Source of the DNA: Microglena sp. YARC | Lineage: Eukaryota > Chlorophyta > Chlorophyceae > Chlamydomonadales > Chlamydomonadaceae | Direction: 5' to 3' | Assembly: GCA_022414725.1 (NCBI GenBank) | Contig: CM039466.1 | Location: 19,376,925-19,440,924, forward strand | DNA: 64,000 bases | In this document: piece after piece, positions 21,640 to 31,044 of the stretch | How positions within the stretch are numbered: position 1 is the stretch's first letter | Layout: each line of letters begins with the position of its first letter | Position numbers and translations under genes: made by a program | The notes under the pieces: generated by a model | Seen by the model: only the letters and a program-made list of their open reading frames with translations | Told to the model about the DNA's origin: nothing | Databases searched by the model: none

Positions 21640-21930
21640 GCAACGCCATTCAAACTGGATCTTCGGTGTCGCTGGTTTGTGTCAGGAGACTGACGGAATG
21701 ATACCGATTGGTGGAGAGAGGTACAGATATCTGTTGACTCAAGGCATTGTTTACACACGGGGGCTGGGCTATGTCCAGTCGCCAGTCAACTATGAGACTA
21801 GGTTGCGGGCTTAGGAATGCGGCTGTGTCCACGAGGACACGCCACTGTCAGTGAGACTGACCTAGCTGTCGCTTGACTCTGACAGAGACTCGCCACCTGG
21901 GGTAAAATACCTTTCACAACTAAAAAAGAA
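21640..21930 (+). repeat. Dispersed repeat family, copy 1
   Basis: Contains GGTGTCGCTGGTTTGTGTC, GGTGGAGAGAG, CACGAGGACACGCCACTGT and AGTGAGACTGACCTA. Related segments are at 22735-22790 (inverted) and 23010-23215 (same orientation). Nearby, GGGCTCGAATCC on the minus strand (about 21604-21615) resembles a tRNA B-box, so a tRNA-derived SINE is possible. Confidence 0.55.
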
Positions 21931-22191
21931 ACTTTGCAGAAACAGCATCGTCAGTAGCAAGATTAATATTGAGCATGCACTAGAATTAGCAGCAGCAGCA
22001 GCAGTAACAGCAATAGCAGAAGCAATAGCAGTAGCAGCAAAAGCAGCAATAGCAGAATTAGCCATATCAGGGGCATTATAGGGGCAGTAACAGCAATAGC
22101 AGATATTACAGCAATAGCAGGGACATTACAGGAGCAGTAACAGCAATAGCAGCAGTAGCAAGTAGGGGCATTACAAGGGAGATAACAGCAA

Positions 22192-22394
22192 CAGGGTACT
22201 TCATTACTTCAAATGGCCAAATTGGCCAGCGCTTTAGCGCACTTGAAAACAAAAAAACTGCGCTTTGTAGTGCAAAAAGCGCAAAAATTGCTTGTAGCGC
22301 CCACGAGGGGTTGCAAAAATTTGCGCTTAAAGCGCAGAGGGAGTCAAAAAGTCAGCGCTCAAAAGCGCAAAAGCGCGCGCTTTGAAGTACCCTG
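22192..22394. mobile_element. GC-rich hAT-like MITE, copy 2
   Basis: Ends CAGGGTACTTC / GAAGTACCCTG, 203 bp, with AACAGCAA on each side (22184-22191 and 22395-22402), an exact 8-bp duplication. The interior shares AAATTGGCCAGCGCTT and CAGCGCTCAAAAGCGC-type sequence with the other copies. Confidence 0.9.
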
Positions 22395-22520
22395 AACAGC
22401 AATGGAAGATAAAACAGTTGGAGCAGAAACAGCTGCAACAGAAGAAATAGCAGCGGTGGCAGTAGCAGTTGCTGCAATAGCAGAGGCATTACAAGGGAAG
22501 GCTATGGTGACTTGGACTGG

Positions 22521-22558
22521 GAGGGTCCCCTTAACACCACGCCCCTCCAGGCGTTATC
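22521..22558 (+). mobile_element. SINE 3'-end fragment
   Basis: GGGTCCCCTTAACACCACGC and CTCCAGGCGTTATC match the 3' end of the SINE at 16745-16954. Confidence 0.6.
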
Positions 22559-22613
22559 TTTTTTCTTTTAGGTAGGCCACACGAAGGCATCTGGTTCGTT
22601 TATATTTTATCCA

Positions 22614-22722
22614 AGGGTGAAATACCTTTCATTACTAAAAAAAACCGCAAGAGCCACGCATGTGATACGTATTGGGAGTTTTTTTGTTTTTAGTTGTGGC
22701 CTGGTTGTGAAAGGAATTTCAC
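22614..22722. repeat. Imperfect palindrome of about 110 bp
   Basis: GGGTGAAATACCTTTCATTA at the left pairs with GTGAAAGGAATTTCACCC at the right, with TACTAAAA / TTTTAGTTG continuing the stem. The right half adjoins the repeat family of 21640. Confidence 0.6.
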
Positions 22723-23009
22723 CCCAGGAGGTGCGTGCCCCGACACAAACCAGCGACCCGGAGGATTCAGTTCAAATGGCGTTGCCCCTCCAACAAGAAT
22801 GACACTGAGTCCGCTCTCCCAAGGATACCGGTACTTCGATCGCAATACCCAGTACTAATGTTCCAGCAGAAGCAAATCAACGTTTGCAATGCCGCGTGTT
22901 TTTTCGACCTTGGGAAGTCCCTTTGGCCTATCTGGCTATCTCTAGCCTACCGTATACGATCATTACATATATAAATAAAATACGTAAACGGTAGGCCTTA
23001 TAACTGTGA

Positions 23010-23215
23010 AAATGACACCAGATGGTGGAGAGAGAGAGAGAGACGGGACTTTGATTACTCAAGACAAGAATTTACAGACGGGAGGCTGGACAATATCAGC
23101 CTCCATTCTACTATGAGGTTAGGTAACGGGCTGAGAGGGCGGCTAAGTCCACGTACTGATGTACGAGGACACGCCACTGTGAGTGAGACTGACCTACCAG
23201 TCATCTAACTCTGAC
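23010..23215 (+). repeat. Dispersed repeat family, copy 2
   Basis: Shares GGTGGAGAGAGAG, GGACACGCCACTGTGAGTGA and GACTGACCTAC with 21690-21890. Confidence 0.55.
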
Positions 23216-23998
23216 AATAACCCTTATTACGAAGGTTGAGGCTAAGGGGTCCAGCCCGTTTGCTTGCACTGGGGCCATCCACCAATTAAAATATTTGAAT
23301 ATCCCTGGAACTCAGTACCCCTGGTATGTGCCTCTGGTTGACCGTTCGTTGGATGCCAGCTCATCTCAAGTGGTAGTTGGTCGGCCCGTAGGCGCCAGAC
23401 CTACGCAGCGACACCACAATATTGGTCGAAATCGCCGGGGTTCGGCGAAATCGCCGGTCAACATGTGACCTGTCATATCATAACCTTGGGACGCCTCGGT
23501 GTTCATTGCTCATTGCTCATTGCTTATTGCTCCCTGCCATATTACCATATACACAAGTCAACAACGACACACGAGCCCCAAGGCCGACCTCGGGGGGACC
23601 CATCAGGGCACCCTACTATTTCAATTGGCCCTTCCCTCCTGTTAATCTATATTTGTTTCTTGATGTTTCGAGGTTGATCAAGTTCCTTCAGCCTGGTGAG
23701 CTACCCCTGGACTGTAACATGTATTATACCGTTTGTAGAGATATGTCTTTTGATAGTCCAGGGGTAGCCAAATGTAGGCTAAAGAGACTTGCCAAACCTT
23801 CACAACAGGAAATAGTGGCTCACTATGGCTCACAACTCGTACAGACTAAGTGCGAGCGCTGAAGTTGCGTTGATTGATCCCCGCAGCTCGAAAATGCTAG
23901 AGAGAGGCGTGTCAATGCAAATAGCACCTGCAAGCCCTGAGAGAGCGAAATTAACCCTTCATAAAAAGGATTACATCCTGATAAAAAAGTGTCCTATC

Positions 23999-24071
23999 CT
24001 CTCCCTAGCAGGTTCGAACTGCTGACATACAGATTAACAGTCTGGCGCTCTACCAACTGAGCTAAGGGAGA
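23999..24071 (-). tRNA. trnN-GUU: tRNA-Asn (GTT), bacterial/organellar type
   Basis: A complete 73-nt cloverleaf on the minus strand. Acceptor TCTCCCT pairs perfectly with AGGGAGA and the D-arm is GCTC...GAGC. The anticodon loop CTGTTAA has anticodon GTT, the stem CCAGA/TCTGT has one mismatch at its outer pair, and the T-arm AGCAG TTCGAAC CTGCT is perfect. No CCA is encoded. The arm sequences (CTGTTAATCTGTATGTC in particular) resemble bacterial and organellar tRNA-Asn more than cytosolic plant tRNA-Asn. It may be organelle-derived or horizontally acquired; whether it is expressed is unknown. Confidence 0.85.
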
Positions 24072-24090
24072 CCTGCAGAGAGAAGTTGAT

Positions 24091-24776
24091 TTACAAATAT
24101 GAACGCTCAAAGCCAAAGAGAGCGTTACCCCAATGCCCTCTTTGAGCATCTCCAATTTCTGTCTGCCCCTTTACTCCGGATTGGCCTCGCGCCAATTCCT
24201 GGAGGCTGCCGAAGAGGTACAGTGCCAAGCAGTACTTCTGGAGGAGCTTTTTTCTTCGGTCGAGCTCCTCTGCCTCCTCTTTGAGCATCTCCAATTTCTG
24301 TCTGCCCCTTTACTCCGGATTGGCCTCGCTCCAATTCATGAAGGCCCTCGCCCCCTACGGACGCGAGGGCCGTGGAGCTCGTCCCTCGCTCTACGGTTTC
24401 TCCTTGCTGGAGGACTGCATGGGTACGTTCTGTCCTCTCTCCTTTTCCTCCCACCTTTTCTCAAGTCCAGCTATGCTCTGATGTTGGTCTTGCCACCTCG
24501 ATGGGATCCTCGCTTCCTGCCCTGGTTTCTGAGGATTTGGCACTTCTGCTAGGCAGTGCTCTATCTACCTTTGGTTCTCGAGATTCTACGAGTTTTCTCG
24601 TGGATCCAGAGTTTCTCTTTGTTTCCCCTTGGACTGTCGTCTGCCGGGCCATGCCCTTTGGCCCCTTCTGGATATTTAGCTGGTCGTCTTTGGGCGGGCG
24701 ACCAGGCCTACGGGCTGTACTTGATATCTGGGAGGAGGAGCCCAATACCGGATATCTGGCTGGAATGATTACCTAA
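24091..24776 (-). other. Possible relic of a coding element, not recognised
   Basis: Minus-strand frames have some protein-like character (MEMLKEEAEELDRRKKLLQK, and a GRPGRPPKDDQ segment). However, they are interrupted and contain a tandem duplication of GTCTGCCCCTTTACTCCGGA (about 24160 and 24300). This could be a decayed retrotransposon gag-like region; I cannot assign it. Confidence 0.25.
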
Positions 24777-25099
24777 GGATTTCTGGATGGCTGCCTTTGG
24801 ACCTGGCCGGTGACGATATCCTTTGGTGGACATTGCAGCGCTGTGGATACTAAAGTTTGTAGAGCCTTTCTAGCAAGGCTGTGTGTTTGCTGCATATAGC
24901 CAACAGGTCTGCCCTGTCTACGGGGGTGGATTCCTTTATCTTAGATGTTTGTGCGTGCTTGCGGCGTCTTGTTAGCTTTGTTTTGTGGACTCTCTGCGTG
25001 TAGTTTGGATTCCCCCTTTACTCCTTGGGGTGTGTTTGGTTGTTCTCCTAGGCACTCTTGTCCTTATTTGCAAGCAGGTGGTGCGGGGTTGTTTAGCGC

Positions 25100-26080
25100 T
25101 TTTTCCTGTTAGGGGCATTATCGCTGCATATTAAGGTGCTCATAGCGAGTGCCCTTGATTGGTCTTTTGCTCTTTTGGCTCAGCCCTCTTCTCTTGTGTT
25201 TGTTGGGCTTGGTGCTCTGGATTGCCTGCTTCAGCATCCCTCCCCTTCACGCTCCCCTTTCCGCTCTTCTTTCCGCCACTAGTTTGTTTCCTTTTTTTGG
25301 ACTTGACCTAGTTTGTTTTCAGGTTTGTGGGGGTGCCTTCAAAACCCTCATGCTTTCGTGTTATAAAATTGGATGGTTGGCAGGCTGTGCTGCTGTCCAG
25401 TCTCGGCAGTGATTTGCTGAGTTTATGTAACGAACCCTCTCTCTCTCATGCCCCCTCCCTTCTCCTTTTCGCCTCCCTTTCTCGCTGGCTGTGCTTAGAT
25501 TGTTGGTTTCGTTTCTCTAGTAATAGCTCTAGTTTGTGGCTTCTGGTGTACGGGCAGGGCAGTTCTACCAAGTGTGGTGGATTCTCTTGTCCCTGACATG
25601 TGTGCTTGCCTTCTGAGTCTTGCTAGGTTGGTTTCTGGCCTCTCTGTTTTCGGCTGGCCCCCCCCTTTCCTTCATGGGGTGTCTATGGTTATCATCCTTG
25701 ACGCTCCGGTCCTTTTCTGCAAGTTGGTTGTGTCGGGTTGTCTTGTGCTTTCTTCCTTTGAGGGCATTATCGCTGCATATTAAGTTGCTCATAGCGCATG
25801 CCCTTGGGTGGTATTTAGCTCTTTTCGTTTGGCCTTCCTGTCTTGTGGTTGGTGGGCTTGGTGTTCTGGATTGCTTACTGTTGCATCCCTCCCCTTTCCG
25901 CTCTCCTTTACGCCTCTAGTTTGTTTCCTTTTTTGGGACTTGACCTAGTTTGTTTTCAGGTTTGTGGGGGTGCCTTCAAAACCCTCGTGCTTCCGTGTTA
26001 TAAAATTGGATGGTCGGCAGGCTGTGCTGCTGTCCAGTCTCGGCAGTGATTTGCTGAGTTTATGTAACGAACCCCCTCTC
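25100..26080 (+). repeat. Tandem duplication of about 650 bp
   Basis: GGCATTATCGCTGCATATTA through CTGAGTTTATGTAACGAACC occurs at about 25113-25440 and again at 25764-26073. A third partial copy of the end (TCGGCAGTGATTTGCTGAGT) is near 27514. No gene recognised. Confidence 0.65.
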
Positions 26081-26103
26081 TCTTGGGATCAAAAAAAAAA
26101 AAA

Positions 26104-26960
26104 CGGAGTTCGAGCCCCGCTGCCGGAAGACGGCGAGTGGTTTCTCGAGTCCGACTTTAGGGCGGTGTTGTTTCACTGCTAGGACACGAGCCCCTTGTAA
26201 TCTTTTTTGCTCAGTCTGGAGGACATGAGCCCCTTGTAGAGAGGATATAGTTACATACTCAGCAAAAATCAATGCCGAGACTGAACAGCGCCGAGGCAGC
26301 TGGACAGTTTTATAACAGTGAGGGTTTGGGCAACATACCCCTCAGAACCTGGTCCAGGAGGTGACCTCCAAAAAAGCGTACGAAAGAGCAAAAGCCTTGT
26401 AATCTTTCTTTTATCTTTCTGGAGGGCGGTAAATTTAATCTTGTAATCATTGTAATCTTCATCTGGAGGGCAGTATGGTCCAGACTCCGCTGGTATAGGT
26501 TGCGCCAATCGGGATAAGTTCGAGTCCCACTGCCGGAAGACAGTGGGCTCGGAGTCCGTTCCCTCGGGGGCGGTGGTGTTTCCACTGTCAGGATAAGTGC
26601 CCATTGTAATCTTCTTCCTCTCTCTCTCTCTCATTCCAGACCCGGTGGTTACGGCTTCGGCCACCGGAGTTCGAGCCCCACTGCCTGAAGACGGCGGGTG
26701 GTTTCTCGAGTCCGACTTTAGGGCGGTGATGTTTCACTGCTAGGACATGAGCCCCTTGTAATCTCTCTTTCCTCCAGGCTGTGCTCCTGTCCAGTCTCGG
26801 CAGTGATTTGCTGAGTTTATGAAACTAACCCTCTCTCTCATTCCTCGCTTCGGCGACCGGAGTTCGCGCCCCGCTGCCGGAAGACGGCGGGTAGTTTCTC
26901 GAGTCCGACTATAGGGCGGTGTTGTTTCACACCTAGGACATGAGCCCCTTGTAATCTTCT
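26104..26960 (+). mobile_element. Cluster of SINE-like units ending TTGTAATCTT
   Basis: Four units (about 26104, 26520, 26668 and 26858) share GAGTTCGAGCCCC, resembling a tRNA T-arm/B-box. Then come CTGCCGGAAGACGGCG, TCTCGAGTCCGAC, GGGCGGTG and a CCCCTTGTAATCTT tail with pyrimidine runs. Tail-to-head clustering suggests insertion into earlier tails. Confidence 0.5.
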
Positions 26961-27034
26961 TCCTCCCTTTCACGCCCCCCTTGTAATCTTCTTCTTCCTC
27001 CCTTTCACGCTCCCCTTACCGATCTCCTTTCCGC

Positions 27035-27425
27035 CTCTAGTTTGTTTGGGCTTGACCTAGTTTGTTGTCAGTTTGTTTGGGCTTGACCTAGTTCCTTTTT
27101 TGGACTTCACCTAGTTCGTTGTCAGTTTGTTTGGGCTTGACCTAGTTCCTTTTTTGGACTTGACCTAGTTTGTTGTCAGTTTGTTTGGGCTTGACCTAGT
27201 TCCTTTTATGGACTTGACCTAGTTTGTTGTCAGTTTGTTTGGGCTTGACCTTGTTCCTTTTTTGGACTTGACCTAGTTTGTTGTCAGTTTGTTTGGGCTT
27301 GGCCTGGTTCCTTTTTTGGACTTGACCTAGTTTGTTGTCAGTTTGTTTGGGCTTGACCTAGTTCTTTTTTTGGACTTCACCTAGTTTGTTGTCAGTTTTT
27401 TTGGGCTTGACCTAGTTTGTTGTCA
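27035..27425 (+). repeat. 54-bp array, about 7 units
   Basis: Units of TTTGTTTGGGCTTGACCTAG plus TTCCTTTTTTGGACTTGACC and TAGTTTGTTGTCAG. Confidence 0.85.
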
Positions 27426-27554
27426 GGTTTGTGGGGTTGCCTTCAAAACCCTCGTGCTTCCGTGTTATCAAATTGAATGGCCGGCAAGCTGTGCTGCTGT
27501 AGTGCTGTCCAGTCTCGGCAGTGATTTGCTGAGTTTATGTAACGAACCCTCTCT

Positions 27555-28320
27555 CGCTATGAAAAACATCTCCAGATTTTTGGAAGAAGGGATTTGACCA
27601 ATTAAAATGTCCGTCCGTTAGTTAGTCCGTCCGTCACAAAACAACATTTCCAGGCTTCATGAAAAACGTCAAAAAGTTGAACATTCTATATTTTTGATGA
27701 ATTATAAGACTTATTTATACCGGACAAATCCTGACCATAGCACATATGAGAGCATCGCAATTCACGAAATGGAGTGTAGGTTGGGCCAAATAGCTACAAT
27801 TGACGGTTAGCAATTTGATTTAAGCGTGTTTAGAGCTAACATTTCAAATTTGAACCATGTAAACATGTGCGTAAACATAGGTTTGGGAGCTGAATTGCCG
27901 TCAAGAAATCGAGGCGAAACTTGTAAGCATCACAATAAACGAAACATTCTCATAGGGCACTTGTGCTATAATTAGCCCACGGACCCCACCTCAGGGCCGT
28001 GCGTGGGCGTGGGCGTGGGCGTGGGCGTGGGCGTGGGCGGGGGCCACCGGGCGGGGGCAGGGGCAAGCCACGCCACCTGCCGCTGGCCCAAAACCCGTTC
28101 AGGAGGACGGGACATACCGTCCACGCCTGGGCCGAAACATGCAGTACCATGTACAAATTCCGTAAAACCAACCAGACACCTGATTGGTCTCAGTTTTCTT
28201 GCATCAAATTCTAAAAAATAAAGCCAATCTACATACATGCATTGCATTACATTACAGAAACGTTCAGTACTGCTTAAAAATCAACAACCCTTAAAAAACT
28301 CGATTTTTCGTCACTTTATA
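27555..28320 (-). mobile_element. 780-bp dispersed element, copy 2 (inverted)
   Basis: Inverse of 13847-14622, with an expanded GTGGGC hexamer tract (about 28000-28040). ACATTACATTACA-type simple sequence occupies the site where copy 1 has telomeric heptamers. Confidence 0.75.
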
Positions 28321-28639
28321 CTGTACTTGGTTACGTAGTCGACGTGCTGGTCAACGTATCTATCTACGTAGTCAACGTGCTGGTCTATGTATCTGTCTAC
28401 GTAGTCTAGTACGTTCCGAGCAACGTACTCAGGAATAGTTCGTGTTCGCTCCCGCAAGGACCTCAAAGGCTCAGACCCGGCAGATTTCGCCCTATACCCG
28501 CATTACTAAAATCTGCGTTACAATTGTAAATAATTTATAAGGACCGTCGAAAGCCCAGCACAACACTGACGCTCAAATGAGTTTGTTGCACAGGAAAACA
28601 TTTGCTCATCGATATTACATGTGCTGTAGATGGACTCGG

Positions 28640-28805
28640 ACATTAGGGCACGGCAATTTTGTGACAGGAATGACTGTAGGAGGACAATTTTAGACAACTG
28701 AACTACAAACCCAGAAGCCATCGTGTTCCATACCCCACCCCGAGACCGACCTCCAGGGCATTAGAGCACGGCAATTTTGTGACAGGAATGACTGTAGGAG
28801 GACTA
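28640..28805 (+). repeat. Two copies of a 45-bp segment
   Basis: CATTAGGGCACGGCAATTTT followed by GTGACAGGAATGACTGTAGG occurs at about 28641 and 28758. A retroposon-type TTCAGA tail follows at 28876-28930. Confidence 0.7.
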
Positions 28806-28989
28806 GTATCGATGGTGGACAATGTTTTGCTTGTCCTTTTGGTGAGTAATTTGTCCTTTATCCCCCTTTCTTGCCCAGACGGCAAGCAGCCTGATGGCTG
28901 AAGCCATGTAACCAGATTCAGATTCAATATCGATGGTGGACATAGTTACATTGACTGCTTTGAGCGCTAGATCTGTCAATTGAAACAAA

Positions 28990-29225
28990 GGTTATGTACA
29001 TCTAAATGCAATTACAGTTGTAATCTGTTAAATACCAAAATGTAATTACAGGTATGCCGTGTCAAATATAATTATCGGAGTTAAATTTCATTTCAGATGT
29101 GGTGTGTTAAAGATCTAAATGTAATTACAGTATAATGTGTTACATATAATTATCGGTGTTAAATATCATTTCAGGTGTGGTGTGTTAAATATCTAAATGT
29201 AATTACAGTATAATGTGTTACATAA
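28990..29225 (+). repeat. AT-rich tandem repeat, about 80-90 bp units
   Basis: Shared TCTAAATGTAATTACAGTA, ACATATAATTATCGGTGTTA and CATTTCAGGTGTGGTGTG. Confidence 0.7.
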
Positions 29226-29344
29226 GAAGGTCAAAGTAATGTAAATCTACATGTAAATAAAGGTACACCAAACCAATGGGTGCGAAGCTCAAAGCAGGAA
29301 AACAAGTCCAATGGTATTGATTCCCACCGAAGGGAGACCGGGGC

Positions 29345-29690
29345 GATTCTAGATCAGGACAATTCTACAGGCAGGCAGTACAGATCTAGATTCTAGATCA
29401 GGACAATTCTACAGGCAGGCAGTACAGATCTAGATTCTAGATCAGGACAATTCTACAGGCAGGCAGTACAGATCTAGATTCTAGATCAGGACAATTCTAC
29501 AGGCAGGCAGTACAGATCTAGATTCTAGATCAGGACAATTCTACAGGCAGGCAGTACAGATCTAGATTCTAGATCAGGACAATTCTACAGGCAGGCAGTA
29601 CAGATCTAGATTCTAGATCAGGACAATTCTACAGGCAGGCAGTACAGATCTAGATTCTAGATCAGGACAATTCTACAGGCAGGCAGTACT
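29345..29690 (+). repeat. 44-bp near-perfect tandem array, about 8 units
   Basis: Units of GATTCTAGATCAGGACAATT, CTACAGGCAGGCAGTACAGA and TCTA. Units are virtually identical, so the expansion is recent. There are no spacers, so it is not CRISPR. Confidence 0.95.
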
Positions 29691-30106
29691 GCGGCATCAA
29701 TTTGAATTCAAACCAGATTCCATCCAGATTATGAACGTATACAAATTGTATCCAGCGCTCGAGCCATCTACAAACTTAGGTTAGCCCATGGGTTTAGGGT
29801 TGGGGTTGAAGTAACCTTTAACCACCGAAAACACCTCAACCATGCAACAAAGTGCGACCCATGTAAATGCACATCTCTCCAGAATTGTCCCAACCTCCAT
29901 GCTTTTAAGGCTAGTGCTCACTAGGCAGAATACACATGAGTAGGATTAGCCGTCAAACAAGGACAATTTCCAAATCACTTGTTAACACACTTCCCAAATA
30001 TTGCTTCAAAACAACCAGGTACATATTTTTTTATGGTACATTGTAATACGAGAATACAGATATTGGTGTACATTTTCACATACCCATGTACAAGTTGGCC
30101 CAAATG

Positions 30107-30676
30107 TAGGGCTGTCAAGATTTGTATCGTACGATATTTGTTATATCGTGTATATGTCGTACGATATTGCACTTGCATTATACGATATTTTTGGGGTTAG
30201 TGTACGATATATCGTGTTTATAGGGATATATCGTGCTGCGTGTAGCGTTTTATCGTACGATATATATCATGTTAAGTGGGTAAATACATGTTTTCAGTTC
30301 GGCCTGGACATCTGCGCCAATTTTTTGGGGGTCCGCGGGTACAATGCAAGCTGGCAGTCACACCTTTCTGCTCTCACCTTTTTTGCTCACTAGCAGAAGC
30401 TCTTGAGGGCAGCACGCTCACCATAGCATCAGCAGCAATGAGAGTGGTGAGCGTGATTTTCCATGCACTTCTGGTGCTATAGGGTGGGTGCTTTAGGTGG
30501 AAGTGTAGTTTGGGGCTTCAAGCGGAAGAGTAGTTTGGTCTAGTGGTATGATTAGCAGCTTTGCCTGGGATTTCCTTGTACTGGGCCAGGAAATTCAGTA
30601 TATCGCCCTGTATCGTACGATAATAGAGCACGATATTATCGATAATTGAAAATATCATACGATATTGACAGCCCTA
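30107..30676. mobile_element. hAT-type non-autonomous transposon, 570 bp
   Basis: Terminal inverted repeats TAGGGCTGTCAA / TTGACAGCCCTA. CCCAAATG at 30099-30106 and CCCATATG at 30677-30684 form an 8-bp target duplication with one mismatch, as expected for hAT. Both ends are packed with the palindrome TATCGTACGATA, a plausible subterminal transposase-binding array. The interior encodes no transposase. Near 30535 it contains TTTGGTCTAGTGGTATGATT, which matches a tRNA A-box region without a convincing B-box. Confidence 0.85.
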
Positions 30677-31044
30677 CCCATATGTTAGTTAAAAAAAATC
30701 CAAGTATCACAATCTAAGCCAACGGATTTCATGATTCATAACGTCTAGAATATCAACAGTACTTCCGCATACTGCGTAATACTGGCTTAAATAATTATGC
30801 TGGAGCAGTACTGCATCAAGGCAACCTTTGACCCATTGAAGAGATGAACTGCGAAGCAATCAAGCACCGAATAATCAACCGCCAAGCAACCGCAAAGCAT
30901 GAAGTTCGGCTTGAAGTACAGATTGCCCAGGACAGCCCAGGCACAAAGTTGGAAGAGACCTAGAAAGGAACACAACCTCCCAGCGAGATCTTTGTAGGTG
31001 CAGGGTGCAGGGATGAAAAACCCTTGGGTCCCCAACCCTGAAAC

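Noticed and set aside
25149..25792. Hydrophobic frames suggesting a membrane protein
   Set aside because: Pyrimidine-rich duplicated DNA gives Leu/Phe/Ser by composition; no conserved motif and the duplicate copies are frameshifted.
29345..29690. CRISPR-like array
   Set aside because: Units are contiguous with no variable spacers, and the genome is eukaryotic. The same applies to 39500-39835 and 53740-59205.
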